Source of the DNA: an uncultured Clostridia bacterium
GTDB taxonomy: Bacteria; Bacillota; Clostridia; UBA1381
Reading direction: 5' to 3'
Assembly (NCBI GenBank): GCA_910579415.1
Contig: CAJTUY010000035.1
Coordinates: forward strand, 1 to 15,947
Length of the DNA stretch: 15,947 nucleotides
Made by a program: the position numbers and the translations under genes. The notes under the pieces are model-generated. The model was not told where the DNA came from and did no database searches. It saw nothing but the letters and a program-made list of their open reading frames with translations. Shown in pieces: positions 13,748-15,947 of the stretch (position 1 is its first letter; each line of letters begins with the position of its first letter).

Positions 13748-14341
13748 TTATTTAGAATAAAGCTCAACGATAAGGTGTTCCTCAACCTCGTAGTCGATAT
13801 CCTCTCTTGACGCCAATGTTATAACCTTGCCTGTAAGCGTGTTCTTGTCCATTGAAAGCCACTTGGGGACAACTCTTGTTGCATTTGTTTCAACAATTTC
13901 CTTTATTCTTGCAGAGTTCTTACTCTTTTCTCTTACTGATATTACTTCACCCGGCTTTACAAGGTATGACGGAATGTCAACCTTATGACCGTTTACTGTA
14001 ATATGTCCGTGATTAACAATTTGTCTTGCTTCACGTCTTGTATTAGCCAAGCCCAGTCTGAAAACAACATTATCAAGTCTTGACTCCAGAATTTGAAGAA
14101 GCATTTCACCTGTGATACCCTGTCTTTTTGTAGCCATTATATAGTACTTATGGAACTGCTTCTCAAGTACGCCGTATATAAACTTAACCTTTTGCTTTTC
14201 ATTCAGCTGCAAGCCATATTCCGACTGCTTTTTTCTGCCCTGCTTCGGGTTTCTGTTAGATGACTTATCTATACCCATTGTTGCAGGATTGATACCCAAA
14301 GTCTTGCATCTCTTTAAGACGGGTTGTCTGTTTATTGCCAT
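13748..14341 (-). CDS. rpsD: 30S ribosomal protein S4
   Basis: Encodes 197 residues. The N-terminus reads A-I-N-R-Q-P-V-L-K-R-C-K-T-L-G, the clostridial version without the four zinc-binding cysteines of the C+ form. S-E-Y-G-L-Q-L-x-E-K-Q-K follows at about 40-51, and the S4 RNA-binding domain spans about 87-150, with S-R-L-D-N-V-V-F-R-L-G and R-Q-I-V-N-H-G-H-I-x-V-N-G. It ends I-V-E-L-Y-S-K, as in relatives. S4 nucleates assembly of the 16S rRNA 5' domain and is often the autoregulator of its operon. Position inside the alpha operon between rpsK and rpoA is typical of Clostridia and differs from Bacillus, where rpsD stands alone. GAAGGAGG precedes the ATG. Confidence 0.99.
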   Translation of the reverse strand: MAINRQPVLKRCKTLGINPATMGIDKSSNRNPKQGRKKQSEYGLQLNEKQKVKFIYGVLEKQFHKYYIMATKRQGITGEMLLQILESRLDNVVFRLGLANTRREARQIVNHGHITVNGHKVDIPSYLVKPGEVISVREKSKNSARIKEIVETNATRVVPKWLSMDKNTLTGKVITLASREDIDYEVEEHLIVELYSK

Positions 14342-14374
14342 AGTTATTTTTCCTCCTTCACACTTAATTACAAA

Positions 14375-14773
14375 TCAGACTCTTCTTCTCTTCGGCGGTC
14401 TGCAGCCGTTATGAGGAATAGGGGTTACGTCCTTAATCATTGTAACGTCAAGACCTGTTGCCTGCAATGCTCTTATAGCTGCTTCACGTCCTGCACCCGG
14501 ACCCTTTACGTAAACCTCTACTGTTTTCATGCCATGTTCCATTGCTGCTTTAGCTGCTGTTTCAGCCGCTGACTGAGCAGCAAACGGAGTACTCTTTCTT
14601 GAGCCGCGGAAGCCTAAACCACCGGCACTTGCCCAAGATATAGCGTTTCCGGCTGTATCTGTAATTGTAACTATTGTATTATTGAAGGTTGAGCGGATAT
14701 GAGCCGCGCCTTTTTCAATATTCTTTCTATCGCGACGACGTGTACGCGTAGTTTTCTTTGCTACCTTTGCCAT
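14375..14773 (-). CDS. rpsK: 30S ribosomal protein S11
   Basis: Encodes 132 residues. The core is highly conserved: A-H-I-x-S-T-F-N-N-T-I-V-T-I-T-D at about 24-39, then W-A-S-A-G-x-L-G-F-R-G-S-R-K-S-T-P-F-A-A-Q, and the C-terminus P-I-P-H-N-G-C-R-P-P-K-R-R-R-V that folds along the 16S rRNA platform near the mRNA exit. The basic N-terminal 20 residues are the usual extension. The ATG is preceded by AAGGAGG, and the gene lies 18 bases after rpsM and 33 before rpsD, within one transcription unit. Confidence 0.99.
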   Translation of the reverse strand: MAKVAKKTTRTRRRDRKNIEKGAAHIRSTFNNTIVTITDTAGNAISWASAGGLGFRGSRKSTPFAAQSAAETAAKAAMEHGMKTVEVYVKGPGAGREAAIRALQATGLDVTMIKDVTPIPHNGCRPPKRRRV

Positions 14774-14791
14774 TTAGCTTAGTCCCTCCTT

Positions 14792-15160
14792 TTATTTCTT
14801 CTTACCTGCGATTGTTCTTGCAGGTCCCTTGCGGGTTCTTGCATTGTTCTTTGTGTTCTGTCCTCTTACCGGAAGACCCTTTCTGTGGCGGATACCTCTG
14901 TAACAGCCAATTTCCATAAGTCTTTTAATATCAAGAGCCAACTGACGTCTTAAATCACCTTCAACAGTATATTCAGCGTCAATTACTTCTCTTAGCTTAC
15001 TTACGTCTGCTTCTGTAAGGTCCTTTACTCTTGTGTCCGGATTTACACCGGTTTTGGAAAGAATTTTCTGGGAGCTTTTAAGTCCAATGCCATATATATA
15101 GGTAAGACCAACTTCTACTCTCTTTTCTCTTGGTAAGTCAACACCTGCTATTCTTGCCAT
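14792..15160 (-). CDS. rpsM: 30S ribosomal protein S13
   Basis: Encodes 122 residues, standard length. It starts M-A-R-I-A-G-V-D-L-P and has Y-I-Y-G-I-G near 22-27, the helix-hairpin-helix for 16S rRNA, then C-Y-R-G-I-R-H-R-K-G-L-P-V-R-G-Q at about 87-102 and the lysine-rich tail G-P-A-R-T-I-A-G-K-K-K that reaches the P-site tRNA. GGAGGTG lies 9 bases before the ATG. Unlike the tight spacing elsewhere in the cluster, 276 bases separate it from rpmJ, so it may have its own promoter or an RNA leader. Confidence 0.99.
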   Translation of the reverse strand: MARIAGVDLPREKRVEVGLTYIYGIGLKSSQKILSKTGVNPDTRVKDLTEADVSKLREVIDAEYTVEGDLRRQLALDIKRLMEIGCYRGIRHRKGLPVRGQNTKNNARTRKGPARTIAGKKK

Positions 15161-15436
15161 ACTTTTCTACACCTCCATTAAAAGATATCATCAAAAAATT
15201 TTTTTATAGTGTTGTTGTTTTTAATCAGTACCGCGCACTATATCTGCAGTACCGCATTTTAAAACTCATTCAGGCTGCTGCATACTTATACAGCCAGCCG
15301 CACCCGAACAAATCATAAACAAATTTTATTGTTGTGAAAACTTTAAAATTCTTTTGATAAATTCAGATTTAAATAGTTATACTGCCCTATTCAAAAAGAG
15401 CTGTTATGAACCCAAAATCGATTTATCAATGAATTT
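15161..15436 (-). promoter_or_regulatory. Unusually long rpmJ-rpsM spacer, candidate leader or internal promoter
   Basis: This 276-base stretch has no gene on either strand that I can support. On the minus strand it holds a stem-loop of 8 pairs with one bulged base (15273-15280 with 15291-15299) and, nearer rpsM, a 9-base direct repeat (CAGTACCGC on the plus strand at 15226-15234 and 15247-15255, period 21). A weak promoter-like pair (TTGTTC, 15 bases, TATAAG) overlaps the stem-loop. These could be an S4- or S13-responsive leader, a regulator site, or an insertion remnant. Confidence 0.45.
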
Positions 15437-15550
15437 TTAGCCTTGCTTTTGCTTATGCTTTGGATTTTCGCAGATTACCATAATCTTGCCTTTTCTCTTG
15501 ATAATCTTGCATTTTTCACAAATCGGTTTTACTGATGGACGTACTTTCAT
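15437..15550 (-). CDS. rpmJ: 50S ribosomal protein L36
   Basis: Encodes 37 residues, the exact usual length. It starts M-K-V-R-P-S-V-K and carries the complete zinc ribbon C11-x2-C14-x12-C27-x4-H32, so it is the zinc-dependent C+ form. It ends K-H-K-Q-K-Q-G. L36 stabilises the junction of several 23S rRNA helices. GGGAGG lies just upstream of the ATG at 15550. It follows infA by 14 bases, the standard infA-rpmJ order. Confidence 0.98.
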   Translation of the reverse strand: MKVRPSVKPICEKCKIIKRKGKIMVICENPKHKQKQG

Positions 15551-15564
15551 TTTGTTACCTCCCT

Positions 15565-15783
15565 TTATTTGGATCTCCAAGTAATTCTGCCCCTTGTCAA
15601 ATCATAAGGACTCATTTCAAGAGTAACCTTATCACCCGGCAAAATCTTTATGAAATTCATTCTCAACTTACCTGAAATATGAGCCAAAACCTGATGCCCA
15701 TTTTCAAGCTCTACTTTAAACATTGCGTTAGGCAGGTTTTCAACAACCGTACCCTCCAATTCCAATACATCATCTTTAGCCAC
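15565..15783 (-). CDS. infA: Translation initiation factor IF-1
   Basis: Encodes 72 residues, the normal length. A single S1/OB-fold domain is clear: D-V-L-E-L-E-G-T-V-V-E-N-L-P-N-A-M-F near the start, then L-A-H-I-S-G-K-L-R-M-N and L-P-G-D-K-V-T, ending S-P-Y-D-L-T-R-G-R-I. IF-1 occupies the ribosomal A site during initiation. The start is GTG at 15783, chosen because the conserved sequence begins V(M)-A-K-D-D there and GGGAGG lies 7 bases upstream; an ATG at 15810 would add nine residues not found in the family. A perfect 10-bp hairpin lies in the 98-base gap before it. Confidence 0.98.
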   Translation of the reverse strand: MAKDDVLELEGTVVENLPNAMFKVELENGHQVLAHISGKLRMNFIKILPGDKVTLEMSPYDLTRGRITWRSK

Positions 15784-15829
15784 GCTATATCCTCCCTTAC
15801 GCTGACGCAAACTTTAAACAGTCTGCCCT

Positions 15830-15854
15830 CTGTAATCTGCGGTACAGATTACAG
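15830..15854 (-). promoter_or_regulatory. Perfect 10-bp hairpin upstream of infA
   Basis: CTGTAATCTG (15830-15839) and CAGATTACAG (15845-15854) form a perfect stem with a 5-base loop, between the upstream gene's stop and infA. No T-tract follows on the minus strand, so it is more likely a processing or regulatory hairpin than a terminator. Confidence 0.5.
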
Positions 15855-15881
15855 TCCTTCTTATAAATACAGTGATATGTC

Positions 15882-15947
15882 TTAATTAAATTCTGCTAAT
15901 GCTTTCCGCACCTCAGAGTTAGTAACTTTTCCGACTGCTGCAAGTTT
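15882..15947 (-). CDS. C-terminus of a gene upstream of infA, possibly a KOW-domain RNA-binding protein
   Basis: An open frame enters from the window edge on the minus strand and ends with TAA at 15882-15884, giving 21 residues that end V-T-N-S-E-V-R-K-A-L-A-E-F-N. In many Clostridia the gene just before infA encodes a small L14e-like KOW RNA-binding protein, and the short basic helical tail is compatible with that. The other usual neighbour, methionine aminopeptidase, ends differently. With so few residues the product name is only a suggestion from gene order; that a gene ends here is more certain. Confidence 0.45.
   Translation of the reverse strand, partial: KLAAVGKVTNSEVRKALAEFN

Overview
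The window looks like a chromosomal segment of a Gram-positive anaerobe of class Clostridia, probably gut-associated; I cannot name a genus. The evidence is a minus-strand ribosomal cluster that keeps rpsD inside the alpha operon (infA-rpmJ-rpsM-rpsK-rpsD-rpoA-rplQ), an S4 of the clostridial type without the N-terminal zinc cysteines, strong AGGAGG ribosome binding sites, TTG and GTG starts, and a stalk-domain (copper amine oxidase N-like) protein of a kind common in Clostridia. Everything here is called by reading the sequence; no database search was possible.

Layout. 1-789: the end of a plus-strand stalk-domain protein, then its hairpin. 790-1097: a non-coding stretch packed with inverted repeats. 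1098-2546: mntP (manganese exporter) and a membrane-anchored glycerophosphodiester phosphodiesterase, as a plus-strand pair. 2522-6627: a minus-strand operon of an SbcD/Mre11-like nuclease, an SbcC/YhaN-like ATPase and an HNH nuclease with a hydrophobic tail. It is preceded by a consensus promoter and a leader of about 170 nt that carries a terminator-like hairpin with possible antiterminator partners. 6909-8178: a divergent pair, a minus-strand protein of unknown function and a plus-strand Cro/C1-type regulator, with repeated ACAGTAT/ACTGT operator-like sites between them. 8387-8462: the initiator tRNA (fMet) with its own consensus promoter and terminator. 8677-10717: a GtrA-family membrane protein followed by the YifB/ComM-type AAA+ ATPase. 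10754-12136: a MATE exporter, convergent with yifB across a shared bidirectional terminator. 12334-15947: the alpha ribosomal operon, read on the minus strand.

Most of the window is housekeeping: translation and transcription core genes, metal and phospholipid metabolism, DNA repair and transport. The places that look least explained are the leader of the nuclease operon, the regulator/unknown-gene module with its operators and two tiny overlapping reading frames, the palindromic region before mntP, and the unusually long rpmJ-rpsM spacer inside the ribosomal operon. I saw no CRISPR array, transposase, integrase or replication origin.
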